Assembly: GCF_035685805.1 (NCBI RefSeq)
Contig: NZ_DASSAB010000017.1
Span: 1-64,000 of the forward strand
Reading direction: 5' to 3'
From: Dyella_A sp035685805
GTDB lineage: Bacteria; Pseudomonadota; Gammaproteobacteria; Xanthomonadales; Rhodanobacteraceae
DNA: 64,000 nucleotides
Both the position numbers and the translations under genes were made by a program. Shown in pieces: positions 30,654 through 39,156 of this stretch. Below the pieces are notes generated by a model. That model did not search any database, was not told the DNA's origin, and saw only the letters and a list, made by a program, of their open reading frames with translations. Positions within the stretch are counted from its first letter, which is position 1; every line of letters begins with the position of its first letter.

Positions 30654-31565
30654 TTACGCCTGCTTGCGGCGGAACAGCTTCTTGAACAGACCCGCCACGG
30701 CAGCGAGGCCGAGGATCAGGAACTTCTTCAGCGCCAGCAGCATCAGCCCGAGCTTGGCGAACAGTCCGGCCTTGGCCGCGATGCCGCCGGCGACCAGCGC
30801 GCCGATGCCGTAGGCGGCGAGCTTGTCGGTGCTCTTGTCGAAGTCGACGTAGCGCTGGCCGGCGTCGAAGTCGGTCATCGCCAGCACGTCGGGCATGTCC
30901 GCCTTGACCTTCGCCAGTTGATCGATGGGCGCCACCGCGTTGAGCGACAGGTAGCCCTGCCGGCCCAGTACGCGAATGTCGTAATTGAGCGAATGGCCGC
31001 TGTCGCCGTTCTGGCTGAAGATCAGATCGCGCGCCCAGTAAAGCTTGTGGCTGGCGGTGTCGTAGTGCGGCGGCTCGGCCCAGCCGGCCAGTTCCACTTC
31101 GGGAAAGCCCTGCTTGCGCCGTTCCGCGTTCTCGTCGTGCGCGCTCTCCTGCATGTCGCGCAGCATCTTGTCGTAATCGATGCCGGCGGCATCGGCATCG
31201 GACACATAGCCTTCGGACACGTAGGTCACCACCACCGCCCAGCTGTTGTCGTCCAGCAGCACGTGCGGATCGTCGCTGGGCAGGATCATGCCCAGCACGT
31301 CCTTGTCCGGCGGGTTGTTCCACAGTTCGCCGAGCACGCGCTGCGCATCGTGCGCGTTGAGGAAGCCGTAGCCCGGCTTCAGCGCAAGGTGCGCGTGCGC
31401 ACCGGGAACTGCCACTGTGCCGCTGGCCGGGTGCAGCGAAGCGATGAAGCGCTCGGTTTGCGCAGCGGCCGTATCCGCGGGGCCAGCCGCGCGGGCGACG
31501 GCCAGCGGCAGGCAAAGCAGTGCGGCCAGCGCCAGGCGCGCTGGCGCGGTGAAGCGAGATGTCAT
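30654..31565 (-). CDS. DUF2167 domain membrane protein
   Basis: A 303-aa protein of the DUF2167 family. It has a signal peptide (about 1-26, ending ARA-AG), a long extracytoplasmic domain containing GWAEPPHYDTASHKLYWARD and LNYDIRVLGRQGYLSLNAV, and a C-terminal membrane segment of two hydrophobic stretches (about 250-295) ending in a basic tail RRKQA. The function of the family is unknown. The ATG at 31565 has AGGGGA seven bases upstream; an in-frame extension to 31667 is not supported. It stands alone. Confidence 0.9.
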   Translation of the reverse strand: MTSRFTAPARLALAALLCLPLAVARAAGPADTAAAQTERFIASLHPASGTVAVPGAHAHLALKPGYGFLNAHDAQRVLGELWNNPPDKDVLGMILPSDDPHVLLDDNSWAVVVTYVSEGYVSDADAAGIDYDKMLRDMQESAHDENAERRKQGFPEVELAGWAEPPHYDTASHKLYWARDLIFSQNGDSGHSLNYDIRVLGRQGYLSLNAVAPIDQLAKVKADMPDVLAMTDFDAGQRYVDFDKSTDKLAAYGIGALVAGGIAAKAGLFAKLGLMLLALKKFLILGLAAVAGLFKKLFRRKQA

Positions 31566-31772
31566 GTGGATCCCCTGTGGCGTTCGTTCCATCGACGCGC
31601 GGCGTTCCCGCTGCCGCGCGGGCGCTCCCCTCGGCGCGTCCCGCCGACGTTGTAGCAGAGCATGCAAACGGTGCCCAGCATCGACGCGGCTCCCTCCAAA
31701 AACCGTACTGCACGTGCGGTCCGGATGTGCTCAGATAGCCGCCACCTGCCTCTGGGTGTCACGGATCCCTGA

Positions 31773-34442
31773 TTGAGCCAGCTTCCCGCCGCCGCGCAAC
31801 CGCCCGATCCGCCCGCCGCCGACGCGCGTGCGCCGAGCCCGTCGGGCCGGGCCTACTCGTGGCTGTGGGTGCTGCTGACGCTGGCGCTGGGCGTGGCGCT
31901 GACGCTGGTGCTCCATCACCAGCAACGCGGGCGGCAGAAGGCTGCCACCGCCGCCGCGCTGGCCGAGCTGGCCGACAAGAACTATGCCTCCCTGCAGGCA
32001 AAGCTGGCCTCGTCGGAGCTGCTGATGCGGGCCATCCAGACGCTCTACATCGCCTCGGATGACGTGACCGAAACGGATTTCGAGCACTTCTACGCCAACC
32101 TGCAGCCGCGCCAGATGTTCCCCAGCATGCTCTCGCTGGCTTACGCCGAGCGCACCTACGGGGCCGACGGCGAGCACTACATCACCCGGCGGGTGGCGCC
32201 GCAGGTCGGTAACGAGCGCGTGCTCGGGCTGGACATCACCCTGCAGGCCCGCAACATGGATGCGCTGGTGGCGGCGCGTGACAGCGATCGCCCGGTGATG
32301 TCCGCGCCGTTCGAACTGGTGCAGCGGGGGGGCGACGGCGAGCCGATCCAGGGGGTGACCATGCGCCTGCCGATCTTCAGCGAGGGCCCGCCGCCGCGCA
32401 CGCCGATCGAACGCAGTGCGCGACTGGTGGGTTCGATCGGGGTGGCGTTCCGGGTGTCCGACCTGATCGGTAGCGCCTTTTCCAGCGACGCCCTGCAGCG
32501 GCTGCACGTGCGGGTGGAGGACGTCACCGACGGTACCGCTCACATGCTGTTCGATTCGCTGCCCGGTCAGGCGATGCTCGTGCTGCCGGAGTTCAGCCGC
32601 GACCTCAGCTACGGCGGCCGCCTGTGGCGCGTGTCGATCGGTTACCGGCCGCAGCCCCCCGGCCCGCTGGCGTGGTCCGAATCGCTGCTGCCCTCGGGAC
32701 TACTGATCAGCGTGCTGCTCGCCCTGCTGGTGTGGTCGGTGGCCGGCACGCAGCGGCGGGCGGTGGAACTGGGCTGGCGCATGAGCCGGCGCTACCGCGA
32801 GAGCGAGGAGCGATTCCGCGCGCTCAACGAACTGCTGCCGGCGCTGGTGCTGCTGGCCGATGCCGGCGACGGGCGTGTGACCTACGCCAACCAGGCCTCG
32901 CGCGACCGGCTCGGCGAGAACCTGCTCGGGCGCGAACTGCACGAACTGTTCGAGGATCCCCAGATCCGCCGCCAGCTGTGCGACCCGGTCAGCGGTGGTG
33001 CGACCCATCTCGAGGCGGTGCTGCACAACCAGAGCGGCCAGCGCTTCTGGGCCAGTGTCTCGGTGGCGCAGGTCGAGCTGGACGCCGTGCACAAGCTGCT
33101 GCTGGTAGCTGCCGACGTCAGCGAACAGCGCCAGCTCAACGACCTGCTCAGCTACCAGGCCAGCCACGATGCGCTGACCGAGTTGTACAACCGGCGCGAG
33201 TTCGAGCGGCGCCTCGCCGACGTGCTGGTGGCCGTGGCGGGCGGCGCGCCCGCGGCGGCGCTGCTGTACATCGACCTGGACCAGTTCAAGCTGATCAACG
33301 ATACCTCCGGCCACATGGCCGGCGACCAGCTGCTGGCCCAGCTGGCGATGACCATGCGCGAGCACCTGGCAGCGCACGACGTGCTGGCCCGCCTGGGGGG
33401 CGACGAGTTCGGCGTGCTGCTGCCCCGCGCGGGGACGCGCGAGGAGGCCGAAGCAGTGGCCGAGCAGCTGCGCCGGCGCATCGACGGCTACGTGTTCATG
33501 TGGGAGCAGCGCAGCTATTCCATCAGCGCCAGCGTCGGTGGCGTGATGATCGACCACCGCGGCATGCAACTGCACGAGCTGTTCGCCCAGGCCGACACGG
33601 CCTGCTACATGGCCAAGGAGCTCGGTCGCAACCGCGTGCATTTCTATTCCGAGCACGATGACGAGACCGCCCGCCGCCGCAGCGAAATGGACTGGGCCAA
33701 CCGGCTGCGCTGGGCGGCGGAAGAGCGCCGCCTGCTGTTGATGTACCAGGAGTTGTGGCCGCTCGCTCCACAGGACGGCGACGGCGCCCGGATCGAGCTG
33801 CTGCTGCGGTTCCGCGACGAGAACGGCCGCCTGGTGGTGCCCGGCGCCTTCATTCCCGCAGCCGAACGCTACGGCCTGATGCCGGTGATCGACCGCTGGG
33901 TGATCGAGACGGCGCTGTCGCACTTCGACCAGCTGCACCCGGCCGGCGCGGCCCTGCAGCTGGCGACGATCAACCTGTCCGGTGCCAGCGTGGAAGACGA
34001 GGCGCTGGCCGATCGCATCATCGAGCTGCTGACGATGCACCGGGTGGACCCCGCGCGGGTGTGCTTCGAGATCACCGAGACGGTGGCGGTACGCAACCTG
34101 TCGCAGGTCGCACGCTTCATGCAGCGACTGCGCGCGGTGGGTTGCAAGGTGGCGCTGGACGACTTCGGCGCCGGCATGTCCTCTTTCGGCTACCTGAAGA
34201 ACCTGCCGGTCGACATCATCAAGATCGATGGCAGCTTCATCCGCGACATGCTCGAGGACCCGGTGAGCTACGCGATGGTGCGCGCGGCCACCGACATCGG
34301 CCACCGGATCGGTCTGATCGTGGTGGCCGAGTGGGTGACCAGCGACGTGGTGATGCAGGCGCTGCGCGAGCTGGGCGTCGATCTGGCGCAGGGTTTCTCG
34401 CTGCACGTGCCCGAGCTGGTGCCGTTCCAGCGCGACGGATGA
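31773..34442 (+). CDS. CHASE-PAS-GGDEF-EAL c-di-GMP turnover protein
   Basis: An 889-aa inner-membrane sensor for cyclic di-GMP signalling. Order: TM (about 28-46), periplasmic CHASE domain (about 75-225), TM (about 303-325), PAS (about 345-455), GGDEF domain (about 465-625, motif RLGGDEF intact) and EAL domain (about 640-885). The EAL motif reads ELL, with LDDFGAGMSSFGYLKNLPVD and CFEITETVAV present, so both activities are possible. The inhibitory I-site (RxxD five residues before GGDEF) reads AAHD, so product feedback is probably lost. A stop codon lies immediately before TTG 31773, and no ATG or GTG precedes the first helix, so TTG appears to be the start. Confidence 0.92.
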   Translation: MSQLPAAAQPPDPPAADARAPSPSGRAYSWLWVLLTLALGVALTLVLHHQQRGRQKAATAAALAELADKNYASLQAKLASSELLMRAIQTLYIASDDVTETDFEHFYANLQPRQMFPSMLSLAYAERTYGADGEHYITRRVAPQVGNERVLGLDITLQARNMDALVAARDSDRPVMSAPFELVQRGGDGEPIQGVTMRLPIFSEGPPPRTPIERSARLVGSIGVAFRVSDLIGSAFSSDALQRLHVRVEDVTDGTAHMLFDSLPGQAMLVLPEFSRDLSYGGRLWRVSIGYRPQPPGPLAWSESLLPSGLLISVLLALLVWSVAGTQRRAVELGWRMSRRYRESEERFRALNELLPALVLLADAGDGRVTYANQASRDRLGENLLGRELHELFEDPQIRRQLCDPVSGGATHLEAVLHNQSGQRFWASVSVAQVELDAVHKLLLVAADVSEQRQLNDLLSYQASHDALTELYNRREFERRLADVLVAVAGGAPAAALLYIDLDQFKLINDTSGHMAGDQLLAQLAMTMREHLAAHDVLARLGGDEFGVLLPRAGTREEAEAVAEQLRRRIDGYVFMWEQRSYSISASVGGVMIDHRGMQLHELFAQADTACYMAKELGRNRVHFYSEHDDETARRRSEMDWANRLRWAAEERRLLLMYQELWPLAPQDGDGARIELLLRFRDENGRLVVPGAFIPAAERYGLMPVIDRWVIETALSHFDQLHPAGAALQLATINLSGASVEDEALADRIIELLTMHRVDPARVCFEITETVAVRNLSQVARFMQRLRAVGCKVALDDFGAGMSSFGYLKNLPVDIIKIDGSFIRDMLEDPVSYAMVRAATDIGHRIGLIVVAEWVTSDVVMQALRELGVDLAQGFSLHVPELVPFQRDG

Positions 34443-34474
34443 TCAAGCCGGGCCGGCGCGAACGCCGGCGCGGA

Positions 34475-35875
34475 TCACTGCGCGGCGGCCTCCGGTGCCT
34501 GCCGCTCGAAGCTGCCGGACGGGCCGGGGAATACCACGGGGCTCTCGTAGCCGTCGGCCGAGACCGCCGACACGCCGAAGAACCAGTCGTCGATCACCAC
34601 GTCATCGATTACCGCCTTGTCCACGTCGCCCACCGCGCGCGCGTATTGCCAGCGCGGCGCCGTCGTGTCGCGCCAGTGCACGCGGTAGCCGGCGGCGCCG
34701 GGCACCTTGCGCCAGCTCACCGTGGTGTCGGTGGCCAGCGCGCCCTCGGTGGTCACGCCCGTGGGCGGCGCCGGCGCGTTGGCCACCGCGGCCATGGTCA
34801 CGGTGTTCAGCGCGGTGACGCGGGCGAGGTAGCGGAAGTCGATGCCGTCGAGGGTGTCGCCGTAATGGATGCCCCGATCCTGATCCGTATTCCCGGTGCG
34901 CAGATCCTGATGCTGCCTGGTGTAGTCCTCGTGGCCTTCGCTGACGCGGATCGCCGGATAGCCGGCCTTGAGGAATTCCACTTGGTCGCCGCCGCGGCCG
35001 TAGCGGTCGGTGCGGTAGATCATCTTCACGCGGAAGTCGGGCAGGTACTGGTCGGCGATCGATGCCATGTAGCGCGCCACGCTGCGCGAGGGCGAATCCA
35101 CCTCGCCGCCGAAGTAGTTGCGCACGCGCGCCTGCTTGGCCGTCTCCGTGCTGCGGGTGCCTTCGCTGAACACGCGCACGGTAGTGTTGTCGCGCGCGCC
35201 GTTCTGGCCGCGGCTGTTGCCGACTATGTCGTTGTTGAGATCGGCCTCCACCTGCCAGCCCTGCGCCACTGCGTAATCGGCCAGCACCTTGCCGCCATAC
35301 AGGCCCTGCTCTTCGCCGGAGAGTGCGGCGAACACCAGCGTGGCGCGGTTGTCCTGCTTGCTCAGCAGCCGTGCCGCCTCCATCAGCGCGGCCACGCCGG
35401 ACGCGTCGTCGTTGGCGCCGGGGGCGTCGCTGGTGGAGTTCATGATGTCGGTGACGCGCGAGTCCAGATGCCCGCTCATCACGATGACGCGTTTGGGATC
35501 GCTGCTGCCGCGCTTGATCGCCACCACGTCCATCACTTCCACTGGCTTGGGCGCGCGCTCGCCGGTGAACATCTGCGAAGGCGTCACCACCTCGATGCAG
35601 CCACCGCAGTCGCGCGAGATCGCCTCGAACTGCGCCTTCACCCAGCGCCGCGCGGCGCCGATCCCGCGCTTGTCGGATGTCGTATCGGACAGCGTGTGGC
35701 GGGTACCGAAGCCGACCAGATGCGCGATGGTGTCGTGCAGGCGCGCCTCGCTGGGCGCGCCGGCCAGCGCGTGCAGCGCGGCGTGCTCGCGCGGTTGCAC
35801 GGCATCTTGCGCCGCCGTGGCGCCGCTGGCGGCGGCGAGCAGGGCGACGGGAAGCAGAAGTCGGAGTCGGGGCAT
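34475..35875 (-). CDS. Exported M28 family zinc aminopeptidase
   Basis: A 466-aa secreted peptidase. After a signal peptide (about 1-21, ending ATA-AQ) comes an M28 domain with co-catalytic zinc ligands in SGHLDSR, GANDDASG, GEEQGLYG, DLNNDIVGN and EGHEDY. A C-terminal fibronectin III-like module (about 375-455) contains TTVSWRKVPGAAGYRVHWRD. Two cysteines close together (DCGGC) may form a disulfide. GAGGT precedes the ATG at 35875. A likely role is peptide scavenging outside the cytoplasm. It is divergent from the flavoprotein gene. Confidence 0.93.
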   Translation of the reverse strand: MPRLRLLLPVALLAAASGATAAQDAVQPREHAALHALAGAPSEARLHDTIAHLVGFGTRHTLSDTTSDKRGIGAARRWVKAQFEAISRDCGGCIEVVTPSQMFTGERAPKPVEVMDVVAIKRGSSDPKRVIVMSGHLDSRVTDIMNSTSDAPGANDDASGVAALMEAARLLSKQDNRATLVFAALSGEEQGLYGGKVLADYAVAQGWQVEADLNNDIVGNSRGQNGARDNTTVRVFSEGTRSTETAKQARVRNYFGGEVDSPSRSVARYMASIADQYLPDFRVKMIYRTDRYGRGGDQVEFLKAGYPAIRVSEGHEDYTRQHQDLRTGNTDQDRGIHYGDTLDGIDFRYLARVTALNTVTMAAVANAPAPPTGVTTEGALATDTTVSWRKVPGAAGYRVHWRDTTAPRWQYARAVGDVDKAVIDDVVIDDWFFGVSAVSADGYESPVVFPGPSGSFERQAPEAAAQ

Positions 35876-35988
35876 CGGCGGAACCTCGGGTGATCGCTCG
35901 GGAGGAAGGCGCGGCGTGCGCATCGCCCGAGTATGCGCAGCGCGCGCGCCGCGCACCACTCGACCTTCGGCATGCGACCATGCGCGGC

Positions 35989-37251
35989 ATGACCGACTCC
36001 TCTCTTCCGCGCGCGGCCGTGATCGGCGGCGGGCCGGCCGGCCTGATGGCCGCCGAGCAGCTGCGCGCCGCCGGCATCGCCGTGGACCTCTACGACGCGA
36101 TGGGCTCGGTGGGCCGCAAGTTCCTGCTCGCCGGCAAGGGCGGCCTCAACCTCACCCACGGCGAAGCGTTCGACGATTTCGTCGCCCGCTACGGCGATCG
36201 CGCGAACGAGGTGGGTGCCTGGCTGCGCGAGTTCGATGCCGAGGCCCTGCGTGCGTGGGCGCGCGGGCTCGCCGTGGAGACCTTCGTCGGCAGCTCCGGC
36301 CGGGTGTTCCCCGCCGACATGAAGGCCGCGCCGCTGCTGCGCCGCTGGGTGCGCCGCTTGCATGCCGACGGCGTGCGCTTCCACATGCACCACCGCTGGC
36401 TGGGCTGGCAGGACGACGGCGCCCTGCGCTTTGCCACGCCGACCGGCGAAACCACCGTACGCGCCGATGCCACCGTGCTGGCGCTCGGCGGCGGCAGCTG
36501 GCCGCAACTGGGATCGGATGGTGCCTGGATGGCCGCACTGCAGGATGCCGGCGTGGCGACGGCGCCGTTGGTGCCGGCCAACTGCGGCTTCGAATGCGCC
36601 TGGAGCGAGCATCTGGCCAGCCGCTTCGCGGGCGCGCCGCTCAAGGCGGTGGTGGCGCAGTGGCACGACCGCAACGGCTGGCGGCACCAGCGCCAGGGCG
36701 AATGCGTGATCAGCGAGTACGGCATCGAGGGCAGCCTGATCTACGCCATCGGCCCGGCGCTGCGCGAGCAGATCGCCGCACGCGGCGAGGCCCTGCTCAA
36801 GCTCGACCTCGCGCCCGGTTATCCACTGGACACGCTGGTGTCGCGCCTCGGCGCGCCGCGCGGCAAGCACAGCATCGGCGACTGGATCCGCCGACGCGCG
36901 GGGCTCGATGCGGCCAAATGCGCGTTGGTGTTCGAAGTGGCCGACAAGGCCACGCTGGCCAACCACGTGGCGCTGGCCGGGTTGATCAAGGCGCTGCCGC
37001 TGCGCCTGCGCGCGCCACGGCCGATCGCCGAGGCGATCAGTACCGCCGGCGGAGTACGTTTCGATGCCATGGCACAGGAGCACCTGATGCTGCGCGCGCG
37101 CCCCGGCGTGTTCTGCGCCGGCGAAATGCTCGACTGGGAAGCGCCCACCGGCGGCTACCTGCTCACCGCGTGTTTCGCCAGTGGACGACGCGCCGGCAAC
37201 GCGGCCGCGCAATGGCTGGCGGATCGGCACGGGCCGCCCGCGGCTGCCTGA
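35989..37251 (+). CDS. BaiN/RdsA (HI0933-like) family FAD-dependent oxidoreductase
   Basis: A 420-aa flavoprotein of the TIGR03862/YhiN group. The N-terminal Rossmann motif is VIGGGPAGLMAAEQL with GSVGRKFLLAGKGGLNLTHGE directly after, the family hallmark. The C-terminal FAD segment is VFCAGEMLDWEAPTGGYLL. The physiological substrate is not known. Start is uncertain between ATG 35989 and ATG 35980; neither has a good ribosome-binding site. Confidence 0.9.
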   Translation: MTDSSLPRAAVIGGGPAGLMAAEQLRAAGIAVDLYDAMGSVGRKFLLAGKGGLNLTHGEAFDDFVARYGDRANEVGAWLREFDAEALRAWARGLAVETFVGSSGRVFPADMKAAPLLRRWVRRLHADGVRFHMHHRWLGWQDDGALRFATPTGETTVRADATVLALGGGSWPQLGSDGAWMAALQDAGVATAPLVPANCGFECAWSEHLASRFAGAPLKAVVAQWHDRNGWRHQRQGECVISEYGIEGSLIYAIGPALREQIAARGEALLKLDLAPGYPLDTLVSRLGAPRGKHSIGDWIRRRAGLDAAKCALVFEVADKATLANHVALAGLIKALPLRLRAPRPIAEAISTAGGVRFDAMAQEHLMLRARPGVFCAGEMLDWEAPTGGYLLTACFASGRRAGNAAAQWLADRHGPPAAA

Positions 37252-37382
37252 ACCCTTGGCTGCGGGACTGGTGGCCCCGGCACATCGGCGTTAGGCTCGC
37301 TGACGGGTGAGGTAAAGCCAGGGCAGCATGCCGGTTCGCGACGTCAGCGGCATCAGGCCCAATCCGATGAAGAGGTGAGGTC

Positions 37383-37598
37383 ATGAAAAGTCGTTCGATG
37401 TTCGCTGCGTTCGCCGTGACGCTGGCAGCCGCCGCCACGGTGGCGATCGCACTGCCCGCGGTGGCCGGTACGGCCGGTCATGCGTCGTCGGTCACGGTGC
37501 GCCCACTGGCGCTGCGCGAGATGCAGCCCTACGCCGCGGCCGCTGCCCTGCCGCAGTCGGCGGTGGTGGAGATGCCCGCCTGCAGTACCTGCCACTGA
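37383..37598 (+). CDS. Small exported protein ending in CSTCH
   Basis: A 71-aa protein that I do not recognise. It has a clear signal peptide (about residues 1-28, LPAVA-GT) and a short mature part of about 43 residues without other cysteines. The last five residues are CSTCH, a CxxCH heme-attachment-type motif placed exactly at the C-terminus. A strong GAGGTGAGGT lies before the ATG, and a good terminator follows 45 bp after the stop, so this looks like a real monocistronic gene. A metal- or heme-binding peptide or a redox-active dithiol are possible. Nothing in the neighbours indicates which. Confidence 0.7.
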   Translation: MKSRSMFAAFAVTLAAAATVAIALPAVAGTAGHASSVTVRPLALREMQPYAAAAALPQSAVVEMPACSTCH

Positions 37599-37644
37599 CG
37601 AGCGTCCTGCTGCCGGCCCATCGCCGGAGCGCTGCATAAGACCA

Positions 37645-37678
37645 GGCCCGCTGCGGCGTCACCGCGGCGGGCCTTTTT
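37645..37678 (+). terminator. Terminator after the CSTCH peptide gene
   Basis: GGCCCGCTGCGG pairs with CCGCGGCGGGCC (one wobble, loop CGTCA), followed by TTTTT. Confidence 0.9.
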
Positions 37679-37701
37679 CATGGCCGTCGGCGCGCCGCCC
37701 G

Positions 37702-39096
37702 CTAGCCCAGCGAGCGCACCCGGAAGTTGCGTCCCTTGATCCGGCCCGCGCGCAACCGCTCGAGCGCCTTGTTCGCCAGGTCGCGGCTGATCGCCACGTA
37801 GGCGCGGGTGGCGAAGACGTCGATCTTGCCGATGTCCTTGGCCGCCAGGCCGGCATCGCCGGTCAGTGCGCCGAGGATGTCGCCGGGGCGCAGCTTGTCC
37901 TGCCGCCCGGCATCGATCACCAGCGTCTTCATCGGAGCCAGCTGCAACAGCTTGCCCCGCGCCGGGCCGATCTTCAGCGCCTGCCAGGGCAGCGCACTGG
38001 CCAGCACCTGTTCGATGTTGTCGGCCTTCGGCTTTTCGCGGGCGGTGACGAGGGTGATCGCCAGTCCGGTCTCGCCGGCACGGCCGGTGCGACCGATGCG
38101 GTGGGTGTGCGTGTCCGGGTCGTGCGCGATGTCGAAGCTCACCACCAGCGGCAGCGCGACGATGTCCAGCCCGCGCGCGGCCACGTCGGTGGCCACCAGC
38201 ACGGCGCAACTGCGGTTGGCGAAGCGCACCAGCACTTCGTCGCGGTCGCGCTGTTCCATGTCACCGTGCAGGGCGAGCGCGGAGAAGCCGCGGCGGTCCA
38301 GCTCCTGCGCCACGGCGTCGACGTCCTTGCGCATGTTGCAGAACACCAGCGCCTGTTCGCGTGCGGCTGCGCCACTGCGCTCGGCGGTGAGCAACTGCGC
38401 CAGCGCGTCCAGCTTCTGCGCCGGCTCGACCATCACGAAGCGCTGCTCGATCGCCGGCGCCTGCGAGGCGGGCGTCTCGATGGTCACGTCGACCGGGTCG
38501 CGCTGCACGCGCGCGCTCACTGCGCGGATCTCCTGCGCGTAGGTGGCCGAGAACAGCAGCGTCTGGTGGTGCTTGGCGATGCGCCCGACGATGTCGTCGA
38601 TCGCCTCGGCAAAGCCCATGTCGAGCATGCGGTCGGCCTCGTCCAGCACCAGCACCTTGATGCCGCCGCCGTGCAGGCTGCCCCGCTTGAGGTGCTCCTG
38701 CACGCGCCCGGGGGTGCCCACCACGATGTGCGGATCGTGCGACAGCGACGCCAGCTGCGGACCCAGCGGCATGCCGCCGCACAGCGTGAGCAGCTTCACG
38801 TTGGGGATATTCGCCGCCAGTTTGCGGATCGCCTTGCTGACCTGGTCGGCCAGCTCGCGGGTGGGGCACAGCACCAGCGCCTGCAGGCGGATGGTTTCCG
38901 GATCGATGCTCTGCAGCAGCGAGAGTCCGAACGCCGCGGTCTTGCCCGAGCCGGTCTGCGCCTGGGCGATCACGTCGCGCCCGGCGAGCATGGGCGGCAG
39001 GCTTTGCGCCTGCACCGGGGTCATGGCGGCATAGCCAAGGGCCTGGATGCTGGCGAGCAGGGCGGGCTTGAGGGGGAGGTCGGTGAATGCGGTCAT
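37702..39096 (-). CDS. dbpA: ATP-dependent RNA helicase DbpA
   Basis: A 464-aa DEAD-box helicase acting in 50S ribosome assembly. It has the Q motif and AQTGSGKTAAFGLSLL (Walker A, about residue 47), DEADRML, SATYAQEI and HRIGRTGRAGE. The C-terminal RRM-like DbpA domain (about 385-460) that recognises hairpin 92 of 23S rRNA is present (KTLVIDAGRQDKLRPGDILG, then GKIDVFATRAYVAI). The ATG at 39096 gives the family N-terminus; an upstream in-frame ATG (39111) is possible. Confidence 0.95.
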   Translation of the reverse strand: MTAFTDLPLKPALLASIQALGYAAMTPVQAQSLPPMLAGRDVIAQAQTGSGKTAAFGLSLLQSIDPETIRLQALVLCPTRELADQVSKAIRKLAANIPNVKLLTLCGGMPLGPQLASLSHDPHIVVGTPGRVQEHLKRGSLHGGGIKVLVLDEADRMLDMGFAEAIDDIVGRIAKHHQTLLFSATYAQEIRAVSARVQRDPVDVTIETPASQAPAIEQRFVMVEPAQKLDALAQLLTAERSGAAAREQALVFCNMRKDVDAVAQELDRRGFSALALHGDMEQRDRDEVLVRFANRSCAVLVATDVAARGLDIVALPLVVSFDIAHDPDTHTHRIGRTGRAGETGLAITLVTAREKPKADNIEQVLASALPWQALKIGPARGKLLQLAPMKTLVIDAGRQDKLRPGDILGALTGDAGLAAKDIGKIDVFATRAYVAISRDLANKALERLRAGRIKGRNFRVRSLG

Positions 39097-39156
39097 GCGC
39101 CATGATCGCATCTGCGCCGACCCCGCGGGCGGACCTCCGCTCGGGCTGCGCTTCGC

